In this document: piece after piece, positions 16,254 to 24,711 of the stretch
How positions within the stretch are numbered: position 1 is the first letter of the stretch
How the letters are laid out: the number at the start of each line of letters is the position of its first letter
NCBI GenBank assembly: GCA_022340865.1
Contig: JAJDNC010000092.1
Span: 1 to 42,096, forward strand
Length of the DNA stretch: 42,096 bases
DNA from: Gemmatimonadota bacterium
GTDB taxonomy: Bacteria > Gemmatimonadota > Gemmatimonadetes > Longimicrobiales > Gaopeijiaceae
Reading direction: 5' to 3'
Position numbers and translations under genes: made by a program
The notes under the pieces: model-generated
The model's input: the letters and a program-made list of their open reading frames with translations, nothing else
Database searches by the model: none
Told to the model about the DNA's origin: nothing

Positions 16254-16479
16254 CAATGAACAACGAGGGTGATGGGCGAATAGTTGCGTCGAGGTCCCCC
16301 CGGATGCGCCGAGACCAATGGCCTCTCGGCCTGTCGGGCGCGGCGGCTCCTCGAACGGGGTGGGTCCCGCAGCCGCCCTACATTACGCGAGACTCCGTGG
16401 GCGGCGTAAGCTCTACGGACGTAGAACAGCCACGGAGGGGGGCCGGCAGGGGAGAAGGGCGGACGGCACCTCTCCCGGC

Positions 16480-19164
16480 CTACGTCTCCCGGAGCATCTC
16501 CGCGGCCTCCACCTTCGCCGCTCGGCGCGCCGGGGCCCAGGCAGCCATGAGTGGGCCCAGGACGAAGAGCGCGGTCACGAGCACGTACACCAACGGATCC
16601 AGCGGGCTCGTCTCATAGAGCAGCGAGGCGACGACACGGCTGGCGGCGAGGGCGCCGAGCAGCCCCAGCGCAATTCCCGGGAGGACCAAGATCAGCGCGG
16701 TGCGGAGGATCCGGTATCGCATCTGCCCTCTCCTGGCGCCCAGGACCAGGCGGACGCCGATCTCCCGGAGGCTGCCCTGAACCGAGTGGCTCATGACGCC
16801 GTAGATGCCCACCCCCCCGAGGAGCAGCGCCAGGGCGCCCAGCAGGAGCATCAGGTAGGTGGTGGCGCGCTGGTCGCCGGTGTAGCTGTCGAGGACGTCG
16901 CGCATGGTCTGGACGTGCTCCATGGGGAGCAGGGGGTCGATATCGTGAAGTGCCTTCCGCATACCCCCAGCGGCGAGCCTGGCAGGCAGGCTCGTACGGA
17001 CCACGACATGAAGGGTGGACATCGGCGTCTGCGTGGCCGAGAAGTACACCATGTCGGGTGCGTCCCTGGCCGGAGAGTACTCGCGCACCGCGCCGGCCAC
17101 GCCTACGACCCGGATGTGCTGGCCGTTGTGGATGATCGTGGCGCCGATGGGGCTGGTGTCTCCGAAGAGGCGGTGGGCGAGCCCCTTGTCGATGATCGCG
17201 GCCGCCGGGTCGCCCGGGCCGAGACCGGAGAAGTCGGACCCGGCGACGATGGGGATCCCCAGCACCTGGAAGTAGGACGGCGTTACCCATCGGCTCTCCA
17301 CGAAGCGCGAGACGCGCTCCGGATCGTCCCCACGCTGGATCGGCCCGTTCGAGCAGCACCCCGCCAGAGGACGGCTGCTCGCCAGGGCCACGCCCTCGAT
17401 GCCCGGAACGGCCCGGAGCCGCTCCGTGAGCCGGCTCTCGAAGAGCCGGCGCGTGTCGTTGTCGGGGTATCGCGACATCGGGAAGCTCCCCAGGCTCGCG
17501 GTGATCACCCCGTCGGGGCGGATCCCGGAATCCACCGACTCGAGCCGCTGGAAGCTGCGCACGAGCAAGCCCAGGCCGGAGACGATGACGAAGGCCAGGG
17601 CCACCTCGGACACCACCATGGTGCGTCGCAGCCATCCGGACCGATTGACCACGGAGCGTGCCGCGCTCCGGAGCGCGAGGGCCGGCTCCTCGGTTCCCCA
17701 CGCCAGGATCGTCACCGAGCCCACGACCACGGCCGTGAGCGCGGTGATGAACAGCGCGAATCCCAGGACGACGCCGTCGACGGCGAGGTGTCCGGTCAGG
17801 GGCAGGGTGATCCCTAGGAAGCGAACAGCCCAACCCACGGTGAGTGACGCGAGCGCGACGCCGAGGAGACCGCCCGCGGCGCTCAGGGCCAGAGCCTCCG
17901 TCCATGCCTGTCGCAGCAGCCGCCAGCGCCCGCCGCCCAGCGAGGAACGCACGGCGAACTCGTGCCTACGCGTGTCCAGCCGGCTGAGGAAGACGCTGGC
18001 GACGTTCGCGCACGCCAGGAGGAGCAGGAGGCTCGAGGCCATGAAGAGGACCTCGAGCGGCGTCTCCTCACTGTGCGTCACGTACTCCTTGAGTGGGGCG
18101 AGACCGGCACCCCAGCGGCCATTGTCGTCGGGGTACTCCTGCTTCAAGCGAGCCCACTCGGTATTCAGCTCCTTACGCGCCTCGGACAACGTCCACCCGG
18201 GGGCCAGCCGGCCGTAGACGTTCACGGCTCTCCAGGACCGGGACACCCTGGGTCCCCTGCCGGAGGGCCACGGGTCCGCGATCCACACGTCCTCTCCGAA
18301 TGGCACGGCGATCTCGGCCGGAGCCACACCCACGACCTCCACGCCGGTCTCGTCCAGGGTGATGTTTCGACCCACGACCCCGGGATCGCCCCCGAATCGC
18401 GTCACCCATACGCGATGGCTCAACACGGCCCGGTTCGTGCCGTCGTCCTCCGGTCCGAGCCAGCGCCCTGCGGCCGGGTCGAGGCCGGTCATGCGGAGGA
18501 AGTTCGGTGTCACGATGCTGACGTTCAGCTGTGTGGCGTCTCCCTCGCCGGTGAGGGTCATGGTCTGCGGCGAGAACACGCCGGCCAGGGTCCGCATGGA
18601 GCGCAGCCGCTCCCTCAGATCCTGCAGGTTCGGGAGGGACGAGGCACCCCCGCCGGTGACGGTGACGAGCTCCCCGGGGTTCGGGAAAGGCAATGGCCGC
18701 AGGAGCACCGCCCGAACCACCGTGAACACGCCGGTGTTCAGCCCGACCCCGATGGCGAGGGTAAGCACGATCACCGCAGCGAAGCTCGGCCGACGCCGGA
18801 CCTGTCTGATGAGCAGTCGAAGGTCCTGCCGAAGATCCTCACCCATCATCTTCCTCCCCCTGTCACCTGTGGATCCTCCACGACCTCGCCGGGGTGCGGC
18901 AGAGGCAGCGCGTCTCCGCCGGGCCGTCCCTTGTCTGAGGCGCTCCCGCGTCGCCTCCAGGACCGTCGATGCCATGGTGGCGAGGCCATAGCAGGTGGCG
19001 GGCAGCCACCCGCGCTCCCTTCTTCGCCCCGCCATCTCTTCCAGGAACAAAGCACACATGTCCTCGGCGAGGACCCGACGAAAATCCCGGGGATACAGCG
19101 CCAGGACCCACCGCATGGCCCATTCCCACCCGTTCCGCGCCGGCGCGCCGCCCGCTCTGCTCAC
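16480..19164 (-). CDS. ADOP-family ABC permease with N-terminal extension
   Basis: An 894-residue, full-length Acidobacterial duplicated orphan permease. The N-terminal extension (about 17-75: MRWVLALYPRDFRRVLAEDM, LFLEEMAGRRRERGW) is the ADOP-specific module. The core begins near 106 with LRQDLRLLIRQVRRRPSF and the first membrane helix containing the AIGVGLNTGVFTVV signature. Two MacB/FtsX halves follow, with periplasmic domains (WRAVNVYGRLAPGWT; SYFQVLGIPIVAGSDFSG) and FtsX helices at roughly 390-500 and 780-890. It probably acts with a MacB-type ATPase encoded elsewhere; the substrate is unknown. GTG 19164 overlaps the PadR stop as GTGA, implying coupled translation. ATG 19116 is an alternative start just before the extension module. 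Confidence 0.92.
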   Translation of the reverse strand: MSRAGGAPARNGWEWAMRWVLALYPRDFRRVLAEDMCALFLEEMAGRRRERGWLPATCYGLATMASTVLEATRERLRQGTARRRRAASAAPRRGRGGSTGDRGRKMMGEDLRQDLRLLIRQVRRRPSFAAVIVLTLAIGVGLNTGVFTVVRAVLLRPLPFPNPGELVTVTGGGASSLPNLQDLRERLRSMRTLAGVFSPQTMTLTGEGDATQLNVSIVTPNFLRMTGLDPAAGRWLGPEDDGTNRAVLSHRVWVTRFGGDPGVVGRNITLDETGVEVVGVAPAEIAVPFGEDVWIADPWPSGRGPRVSRSWRAVNVYGRLAPGWTLSEARKELNTEWARLKQEYPDDNGRWGAGLAPLKEYVTHSEETPLEVLFMASSLLLLLACANVASVFLSRLDTRRHEFAVRSSLGGGRWRLLRQAWTEALALSAAGGLLGVALASLTVGWAVRFLGITLPLTGHLAVDGVVLGFALFITALTAVVVGSVTILAWGTEEPALALRSAARSVVNRSGWLRRTMVVSEVALAFVIVSGLGLLVRSFQRLESVDSGIRPDGVITASLGSFPMSRYPDNDTRRLFESRLTERLRAVPGIEGVALASSRPLAGCCSNGPIQRGDDPERVSRFVESRWVTPSYFQVLGIPIVAGSDFSGLGPGDPAAAIIDKGLAHRLFGDTSPIGATIIHNGQHIRVVGVAGAVREYSPARDAPDMVYFSATQTPMSTLHVVVRTSLPARLAAGGMRKALHDIDPLLPMEHVQTMRDVLDSYTGDQRATTYLMLLLGALALLLGGVGIYGVMSHSVQGSLREIGVRLVLGARRGQMRYRILRTALILVLPGIALGLLGALAASRVVASLLYETSPLDPLVYVLVTALFVLGPLMAAWAPARRAAKVEAAEMLRET

Positions 19165-19478
19165 GGTGCCGTGGTCCCGTCCCCGTCCAGGGCCAGCGCG
19201 GCGAAGATCTGCACCTCCCGAGCATGCTCTGCCAGGGCCGCTCTGCCCGACTGCGTGAGCCGATAGACCTGTCGCGGCCGACCCGGCCCGCGCTCCGGTG
19301 GATCCGTACCGTCGACCATGATCCACCCTTCTTCCATGCCGCGCCTCAGGTGGCGGTAGAAGGCCGGTAGGGACGGGACCTTGCCGGGAGTCAGGGAGCG
19401 GAGCCGCCCGATGAGTGCCGAGGCGTCGGTGGGCTCCGCACGGAGGATCGCGAGAAGTCGGAAGAGGACCGTGTGCAT
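19161..19478 (-). CDS. PadR-family transcriptional regulator
   Basis: A 105-residue winged-helix protein. The PadR core is clear: an N-terminal helix (VLFRLLAIL), the recognition region ASALIGRLRSLTPGKVPSLPAFYRHLRRGMEEGWI, then the wing GRPRQVYRLTQSGRAALAEH. It lacks a long C-terminal dimerisation domain, so it belongs to the short PadR-s2 class. PadR proteins are usually repressors released by a small molecule and often sit beside the transporter that they control. Here the stop overlaps the ADOP permease start (GTGA), so regulator and transporter are one unit. The ATG is only five bases past a good -10 box, which suggests a leaderless mRNA. Confidence 0.93.
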   Translation of the reverse strand: MHTVLFRLLAILRAEPTDASALIGRLRSLTPGKVPSLPAFYRHLRRGMEEGWIMVDGTDPPERGPGRPRQVYRLTQSGRAALAEHAREVQIFAALALDGDGTTAP

Positions 19479-19482
19479 GGCC

Positions 19483-19507
19483 TATTTTATCACAAGTGAC
19501 ATAAATA
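19483..19507 (-). promoter_or_regulatory. Promoter with overlapping inverted repeat for PadR-ADOP
   Basis: This is a short AT-rich island in GC-rich DNA. The minus strand carries a -10-like TAAAAT (19489-19484), 17 bases from a weak -35 (TGGTCT). The spacer and -10 are covered by an imperfect inverted repeat, TATTTATGTCAC facing GTGATAAAATA. The TSS would fall at the PadR ATG. The position fits autorepression by PadR. Confidence 0.65.
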
Positions 19508-19645
19508 GACCAGAGTGGCGGACAACCTCTCCCTGAGGCGACCACCTTGACACCGTGCCCGGGGGGAGGTGAATTCCGGGAAGGCCACTCCTGCCCCGTT
19601 CCCGGAAAGGGAATCGACGGCTCCTCCAGGCGGGGGTGCTCCCAG

Positions 19646-22039
19646 ATGGTCGAGGCTCGGCAACCCGTGAGCCGGCTCTCCGTGTTCGTTCGGGAGCTCC
19701 GCCAGCGGCGCGTGGTGCGCGCGGTGCTGGCGTACGGAGCCGCCGTGGCCGTGGCCCTCCAGGGCACCGAGATGACGTGCACGGCCCTGGCGCTCCCGGA
19801 TCTCGCGTACCGCATCACGGTCATCGCCGCCATCGCCGGGTTCCCGCTGGTGGCGATGCTGGCGTGGGCGTACGACCTGACGGCGGGAGGGCTCCGCAGG
19901 GCCGTGGACGTCACGCCGGAGGAGGAGCGCGCGCCGATCCCGGTGGGCCGCTACCTGCAGCTCGTGGGCGCGTTCACTGTCTCCGCCGTCATCGTCCTCG
20001 CGACGGCGGGAGCGGTGTCACACCTCCGGTACCCCGCGTCGGACGACGGCAGGGTGGGGTTGGCGATCTTCCCCCTCCGTACCTCCGGCGCCGTCGGCGA
20101 CCAGTGGTCCGCCGGGGTCCCCGATCTCCTCGCGACGGCGCTGGACGGGACACCGTCCCTGCGCATCGTGGACCCGTGGTCCCTCTGGCGCCCGCTCCGC
20201 CCCCAGGCGTCCGCGGCTCCCCGGCCTCCGGACGTGGAGCAGGCCGCCACCCTCGCCGAGGGCGCGGGGGCGCACCGGTTCCTCCTGGGATCGGTGGTGG
20301 GGAGCGGAGATCGGCTCGACGTCGCCTTTCGCCTCTATCGCGTGGGTCGAGCGGAGCCCATGGACGCGTTCGTCGTCCCCGCCACCTCCCAGGGGATGTC
20401 GGACGTGGTCCGCGATGCCGCGCTCCGTGTCCTGGCGCGGGTCTGGGGTCCGCTGCGCCGCTTGGAGGTACCCGCCGAGCTCGACTTCAACGCCACCCAA
20501 TCGCCGGAGGCGCTGAAGGCCTACCTGGCGGCGGAGGAGGCGCTCCGCCGCGGGATGGTCGATTCGGCCAACGCCGCCATCGACCGATCCCTGGCCCTGG
20601 ACTCGACCTTCGTCCTCGCGATGGTCAGGGCCGCCGAGATCAAGTCCTGGGTCCTGTGGATGCGGGGGCAGCGGTACCGGGGCCTCTGGGAGCTGCTCCT
20701 GCGGGCGCAGCGGTACCAGTCCGAGCTCGATCCGCGCAGCCGCCTGCGCCTGGAGGCCTCGTGGGCATCGGTGCGGACGGACGGGCCCGCGGCCATCGAG
20801 GCCACGCGTGGCATCCTCGAGATGGATCCCCTCGACTATGGTGCCAACCGAGGTCTCGAGTACTACTACCGAACCTACGGGTGGCAACTGACCCCGCCGG
20901 TGTATGGCTCCCGCGAGCTGGCCGAGCGGGTGGTCCGCATGGACTCCACTCAACTGCCGGCGCTGGTCGCCCGCGAGTGGTGGGCCGTCTCCCTGGGTGA
21001 CACCGCCGACGAACGAATCCAGCTGGGGCGGTTGAGTCGGGTAGATACCACCGCGGTCCTGGCCCGCGCGAGGATCCGTGGTCTCCGGGCCGTGCTGGCG
21101 GGGCCCGACGCCTTCCAGGAGATGCTCCCCACGTTGGTCCCGCTGCCGATCCCCGAGTTCATGGACCTCGGCCGTCACCTGGGCGTGTGGCACCCCTCTC
21201 GCTATCGCGCCTTCCTGGAGGCCGTGGACGGCTCTCCGGAATCACCGAGCTACGCCCAGGCATGGGGGTTCCTCCAGACCCTGGACATCACCCAGGGGTG
21301 GAGCTCGAGAGTCGACTCGGCGGTGAACGGCGAGGCGCACGCCAACGACAACCGGAACGACCGCGCGGTCATCGAGCTGTACATCATCGCGGCAGATCTC
21401 GCGGGCGTAGGGGATCGGGTGTCCGCGCAGAGGGCCGTTGCATCCCTCACCCGGTACCTCCCCACCGATTCGGCCCTGGCCTACTACGAGACCCGTCCCG
21501 TGTGGTGGGGAGCCTGGTTGATGGGGTCGTGGCACGCGCAGGTGGGCGACCCGGCCGTCGCGCGCATGTGGATGGACCTCATCGGGACGCTCCCGGGGGG
21601 AGGCACGTCCAGGGACTATCGCGGGGGACTCCAGTCGGACATCCAGGCCAGGCTCGCGGTCCGGCGAGGGGAGCCCGACGCGGCCGTTGCCCTCGCGCGC
21701 AGAGCCATGGAGCTCTGGACCATCCACACCGAGAACGACTACTGGGGCATGCCCTCTCCCATGATGCGCCTGCACCTGGCCTTGTTGCTCAGGGACGCCG
21801 GGCAGCGGGCCGAGGCGGCGGGCCTCCTCTCGTCGCTGGTTCCGGCGACCACGTGGATGGGCTTCCTCACCGGCCGCGCGGACTTCGAGCTGGGACGGAT
21901 GGCCGCCGAGGACGGAGACCGGGACGCCGCCCGGTTGCACCTCCGACGGGCTCTGGCGCTGTGGGCGGACGGAGGACCCGACGTCTCCTCGTGGGTGGCG
22001 CGGGCTCGCGCGCAGCTCGACTCTCTGGAAGGCGGGTGA
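19646..22039 (+). CDS. Membrane protein with N-terminal helices and TPR array
   Basis: A 797-residue protein. The N-terminus (SVFVRELRQRRVVRAVLAYG) and the following helices (about 21-40, 55-76) end in LAWAYDLTAGGLRRAVDVTPEE. This module is known from many membrane TPR and adenylate-cyclase-linked proteins, but no cyclase domain is present. A third helix lies near residues 104-125. The extracytoplasmic part starts with a FlgO/TolB-like fold (VGLAIFPLRTSGAVGDQWSAGVPDLLATAL). It continues as a long TPR-type array, with units such as ALKAYLAAEEALRRGMVDSANAAIDRSLALD and ADFELGRMAAEDGDRDAARLHLRRALALW. It has the same sensor half as the BTAD regulator at 8784-11669 but no DNA-binding head. I infer an envelope sensor or scaffold. 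ATG 19646 fits the family start. Confidence 0.85.
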   Translation: MVEARQPVSRLSVFVRELRQRRVVRAVLAYGAAVAVALQGTEMTCTALALPDLAYRITVIAAIAGFPLVAMLAWAYDLTAGGLRRAVDVTPEEERAPIPVGRYLQLVGAFTVSAVIVLATAGAVSHLRYPASDDGRVGLAIFPLRTSGAVGDQWSAGVPDLLATALDGTPSLRIVDPWSLWRPLRPQASAAPRPPDVEQAATLAEGAGAHRFLLGSVVGSGDRLDVAFRLYRVGRAEPMDAFVVPATSQGMSDVVRDAALRVLARVWGPLRRLEVPAELDFNATQSPEALKAYLAAEEALRRGMVDSANAAIDRSLALDSTFVLAMVRAAEIKSWVLWMRGQRYRGLWELLLRAQRYQSELDPRSRLRLEASWASVRTDGPAAIEATRGILEMDPLDYGANRGLEYYYRTYGWQLTPPVYGSRELAERVVRMDSTQLPALVAREWWAVSLGDTADERIQLGRLSRVDTTAVLARARIRGLRAVLAGPDAFQEMLPTLVPLPIPEFMDLGRHLGVWHPSRYRAFLEAVDGSPESPSYAQAWGFLQTLDITQGWSSRVDSAVNGEAHANDNRNDRAVIELYIIAADLAGVGDRVSAQRAVASLTRYLPTDSALAYYETRPVWWGAWLMGSWHAQVGDPAVARMWMDLIGTLPGGGTSRDYRGGLQSDIQARLAVRRGEPDAAVALARRAMELWTIHTENDYWGMPSPMMRLHLALLLRDAGQRAEAAGLLSSLVPATTWMGFLTGRADFELGRMAAEDGDRDAARLHLRRALALWADGGPDVSSWVARARAQLDSLEGG

Positions 22040-22059
22040 GCAGGGCTGGCGTCTTACAG

Positions 22060-22890
22060 CTACCAGACCTGGACGACGCCGGCGGGGAAGCGGTATGCGT
22101 GGCAGTTGACGCCCAGGTTCACGGCCAGATAGTACCGACCGGCCGCGAGGTCGCTGGCCCGGCGCAGCTCGGGTGAGCTGAAGTGCCGCACGAACTCCTT
22201 GGGGGCGAGCCTTCCCCCAGGTGCCAGCGTGGTGAACGCGAGGTAGGAGGGACACACCGTGCCTTGCGACCACAATGCAGCCAGATCCGTGCGACCGGGA
22301 TCCTTGTACAGTGCGAGACCCACCGAGCAGGCACCCCATTCGACGTACGTGGGCGTCGGGTTGGAGTTGGTCGCCACCACCGAGGCGACCGCCCCGTCCT
22401 CTCGCTGGCGCACGGTGACGTGGTAGGAGAGCCCCGGTGTCCGGAGGCGAACGTCGAAGCTTCCGGCGGTCAGGACCACGCTGTCCTCCGCCATCCGAAA
22501 ATGCACGCTCGCGTAGTATCGGCCGTCGGGGAGTGCGTACTCCACCATGGCGTTCTGGGCGAAGAAATCGAAGGCCGCCTCGCCGCCGGGAGCGATGGTG
22601 TCGGCATAGGGGGCTTGTTGGCATGTTGCTCCGGGAACCACCCACACCGGAGCTGCGGCACCGGTGGGCGAAGCGTACACCCGCGGCCATGCGGCACACC
22701 CCTGCACGTCGAGGACCGCCGAAGTGTCCGACGAATTGCTCGCCTTCACCACGAAGTCGAGGCTCATGGGAGGCGACGTCGCACTCGTGTCCACCGGCAC
22801 GACCGAAGCTCGGAGGACGAAGGGACCCACGACCACCGGGTCGCCCGGTGGCTCCTCCGGCTTCGCTCCGCCCTCGCCCCGCGCTGCCAT
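22060..22890 (-). CDS. BsuPI-like tandem-domain protein, N-terminus probably lost
   Basis: A 276-residue frame with two beta-sandwich units resembling the BsuPI intracellular proteinase-inhibitor domain. Unit 1 (about 25-140) has DFVVKASNSS, then PVWVVPGATCQQAPYADTIAPGG and DGRYYASVHF. Unit 2 (about 150-276) has ASVVATNSNPTPTYVEW, then ALWSQGTVCPSYLAFTTLAPGG and AGRYYLAVNL. Cysteine pairs in both units point to an oxidising, extracytoplasmic site. Yet there is no signal peptide, no good ribosome site, and an in-frame stop lies about 70 bases before ATG 22890. The start region therefore looks truncated, or the gene is shifted relative to a lost leader. Function is unknown; some relatives bind proteases or inhibit them. 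Confidence 0.68.
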   Translation of the reverse strand: MAARGEGGAKPEEPPGDPVVVGPFVLRASVVPVDTSATSPPMSLDFVVKASNSSDTSAVLDVQGCAAWPRVYASPTGAAAPVWVVPGATCQQAPYADTIAPGGEAAFDFFAQNAMVEYALPDGRYYASVHFRMAEDSVVLTAGSFDVRLRTPGLSYHVTVRQREDGAVASVVATNSNPTPTYVEWGACSVGLALYKDPGRTDLAALWSQGTVCPSYLAFTTLAPGGRLAPKEFVRHFSSPELRRASDLAAGRYYLAVNLGVNCHAYRFPAGVVQVW

Positions 22891-22983
22891 CCACAGGTCG
22901 TCGATGCCATGCCTCGTCGAACGTCGAGCACGAGTGGGGTCGACGATCTCTCCTCATGGGATACGATCGTGTGGCCGAGCTGT

Positions 22984-23133
22984 GACGCGCGTGGCCGGCA
23001 GATCCGCCGTGTGCCCACCAGGCTCCTGCGGAGGTGGCGCGCCTATTCCGGCAACACCACGGACCCGACCCGGGCGATCTTCTCGAAGTGCCCGCATTGC
23101 CACGACGGGCAGCGGTGCGCCACGTCCGTGTGA
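22984..23133 (+). pseudogene. Possible zinc-ribbon gene remnant
   Basis: The 269-base gap between two minus-strand genes has a + frame ending at TGA 23133. It reads GRQIRRVPTRLLRRWRAYSG, then SKCPHCHDGQRC. The CPHC and basic/aromatic residues resemble the tail of a zinc-ribbon protein, perhaps a transposase, but nothing upstream in frame supports an intact gene. It may instead be chance coding in GC-rich DNA. Confidence 0.2.
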
Positions 23134-23159
23134 GCCGGCTTCGGGTGCTTCCCGACTCC

Positions 23160-24041
23160 CTACTTCAGGTCGTAGAGCAGTCGGAGCCCCCGGCTGATGG
23201 CGCCCGGCATTCCCGCCGCGTGCGCTTCGTCCTCGATGACCCCGACGCGGAGGTCGAGGCTGGGATAGCGGCGGGACCGGAGCCGATCGACGAGCCGTTG
23301 CACCGGTGCGCGCGCGCCCATGGTCACGATGGCCACGTGGGCCGGGAGGTCGTCGTGCGAGGCCGCGTGGGCCGCTTCGTACTCGAAGACCTCGTCCCAC
23401 ACGGTCGGATCGCCCACGAAGTAGCGTGAGAAGGTCTCCGGCGAGTGGAAAAGGGCGTAGAGCGTGAACAGGCCGCCATACGAGTAGCCGGCCAATCCGC
23501 GATCGGCGCTGGACACGCGATAGTTGGCCTCGATGAAGGGGATCACCTCGGTCCGGATGAACCGGAGGAACGCCGGCGCGCCTCCCGTGCGGACCCCGAT
23601 CCGCGGCCGGTCGGGCTCGAGGCCCGACAGCCGAGCGGTCCAGCTTGCCTCCACCGCCGGTCGTCGCTCCGGCGTCAGGTCCTCCGTCCGCCACCGGGCC
23701 CAGTCCGCCAACCCGAGCAGCGGGTCATCATCCACATGGTAGCCGATGCCGACGATCACGATCTCCTGGTTACCCTCGCCGGGGGTCTCGTAGATGAGGG
23801 AAGTGGTCGCGTAGAGCGGGAACGAGCGGTTGCCGTCCGTGGTGAACAGCACAGGGTACGTCCGTGTCCCGTCGCCGTAGCTCCGGGGCAGCTTCACATA
23901 CAGCTCCATGTCCCGGTCGAGCACCGCCGAGTGCAGCGTACGGAATTCCGTCCCGGGAAGAGGGACGGGCGTGTGCTGGGCGACGAGCGCGCCCGGCATG
24001 AGCGCCAGCCATGAAGCGACAGCCACCGTTCCCGCTCGCAT
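23160..24041 (-). CDS. Secreted alpha/beta-hydrolase esterase (esterase D / IroE-like)
   Basis: A 293-residue protein with a signal peptide (TVAVASWLALMPGALVAQ). The alpha/beta-hydrolase landmarks are present: LYVKLPRSYGDGTRTYPVLF, the VIVGIGYHVDDDP strand, the R-x-x-DLTP motif, the nucleophile elbow GYSYGG (Ser187) and the catalytic His274 (EDEAH). This layout matches the putative-esterase family of IroE/Fes-like hydrolases, which cleave esters such as siderophore or feruloyl esters. The usual acidic residue after strand 7 is not obvious (VTMGARAP), so it may work as a Ser-His pair. AGGAGG lies five bases before ATG 24041. The gene starts 19 bases after the lipoprotein gene 24061-24657, so the two are probably co-transcribed. 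Confidence 0.88.
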   Translation of the reverse strand: MRAGTVAVASWLALMPGALVAQHTPVPLPGTEFRTLHSAVLDRDMELYVKLPRSYGDGTRTYPVLFTTDGNRSFPLYATTSLIYETPGEGNQEIVIVGIGYHVDDDPLLGLADWARWRTEDLTPERRPAVEASWTARLSGLEPDRPRIGVRTGGAPAFLRFIRTEVIPFIEANYRVSSADRGLAGYSYGGLFTLYALFHSPETFSRYFVGDPTVWDEVFEYEAAHAASHDDLPAHVAIVTMGARAPVQRLVDRLRSRRYPSLDLRVGVIEDEAHAAGMPGAISRGLRLLYDLK

Positions 24042-24060
24042 CGTGCCTCCTTTCTCTCAC

Positions 24061-24657
24061 CTAGTAGGAGATGGTGCCTTCGGCCTTGTACCAGCTTGGC
24101 TCAGGACCCGGACCCAGGTTGTTCCAGCCGTGAATCACCAACTCACCGGACGCGTTCTCGAACCGCCCGGTCCCGCCAGTGATCACGGCCGTGTTGAAGA
24201 AGTGGCCCGCCTGCTCCCCGGCGAGAAGCAAGTAACCACTCCAGTTCCCCTCGATTGCATCTCCGTTCGCCGCGCGGATTTCGGTGTGCCCGCCGAGGTC
24301 GATAGCCGGAAGGTCACCGTGCAGTGCGAAGCTACAGTAGTCATGCCAGATGTCCTGGCCCACACGCCCCACATGGGACGCGGTGCCCCACGCCGGCGCG
24401 AACGTGGGGATCTGCACAAGGACGGTGGGGTTTCCGGGGTCGCCCGTGGGCACCTCCACGTCGCAGGTACCCTCGCTGAGATCACTGCCGATGACCATGT
24501 CCATCTTGAAAGGGCGGCCCCCGGGCTCCGTCTGCGCCTGCGCCTTCACCTGCGTCAGCTCGGCGGAGGTGAGGGCGAGGGGCTGCTGCAATCCAGCGCC
24601 TGTGCAGGCGCCCAGCGTCAGCACGGCCGCGATCGAGAGAAGTCCTGTGCTCTGCAT
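24061..24657 (-). CDS. Small lipoprotein of unknown function (beta-barrel-like)
   Basis: A 198-residue protein. The signal peptide LLSIAAVLTLGAC places C18 in a good lipobox (LGAC). The mature part alternates strands and ends with GTGRFENASGELVIHGW, a phrase typical of small allene-oxide-cyclase-like or dirigent-like barrels, which bind lipids or small molecules. I do not assign a named family. The middle holds a cysteine pair (C75, C119 approximately) that could form a disulfide. ATG 24657 is chosen because AGGAGAG is seven bases upstream; the frame is open ten codons further. It sits between the BTAD regulator (54 bases upstream) and the esterase (19 bases downstream), and may be a regulated target of the former. 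Confidence 0.78.
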   Translation of the reverse strand: MQSTGLLSIAAVLTLGACTGAGLQQPLALTSAELTQVKAQAQTEPGGRPFKMDMVIGSDLSEGTCDVEVPTGDPGNPTVLVQIPTFAPAWGTASHVGRVGQDIWHDYCSFALHGDLPAIDLGGHTEIRAANGDAIEGNWSGYLLLAGEQAGHFFNTAVITGGTGRFENASGELVIHGWNNLGPGPEPSWYKAEGTISY

Positions 24658-24711
24658 GAGCCGTCTCTCCTGTTCTGGTGTGCACATCCGTCAAGAGGTG
24701 TGCTCCCACAT

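Noticed and set aside
22984..23133. Intact transposase tail
   Set aside because: Only about 50 codons look coding, and no terminal repeats or upstream transposase domains are visible, so an insertion sequence cannot be claimed.
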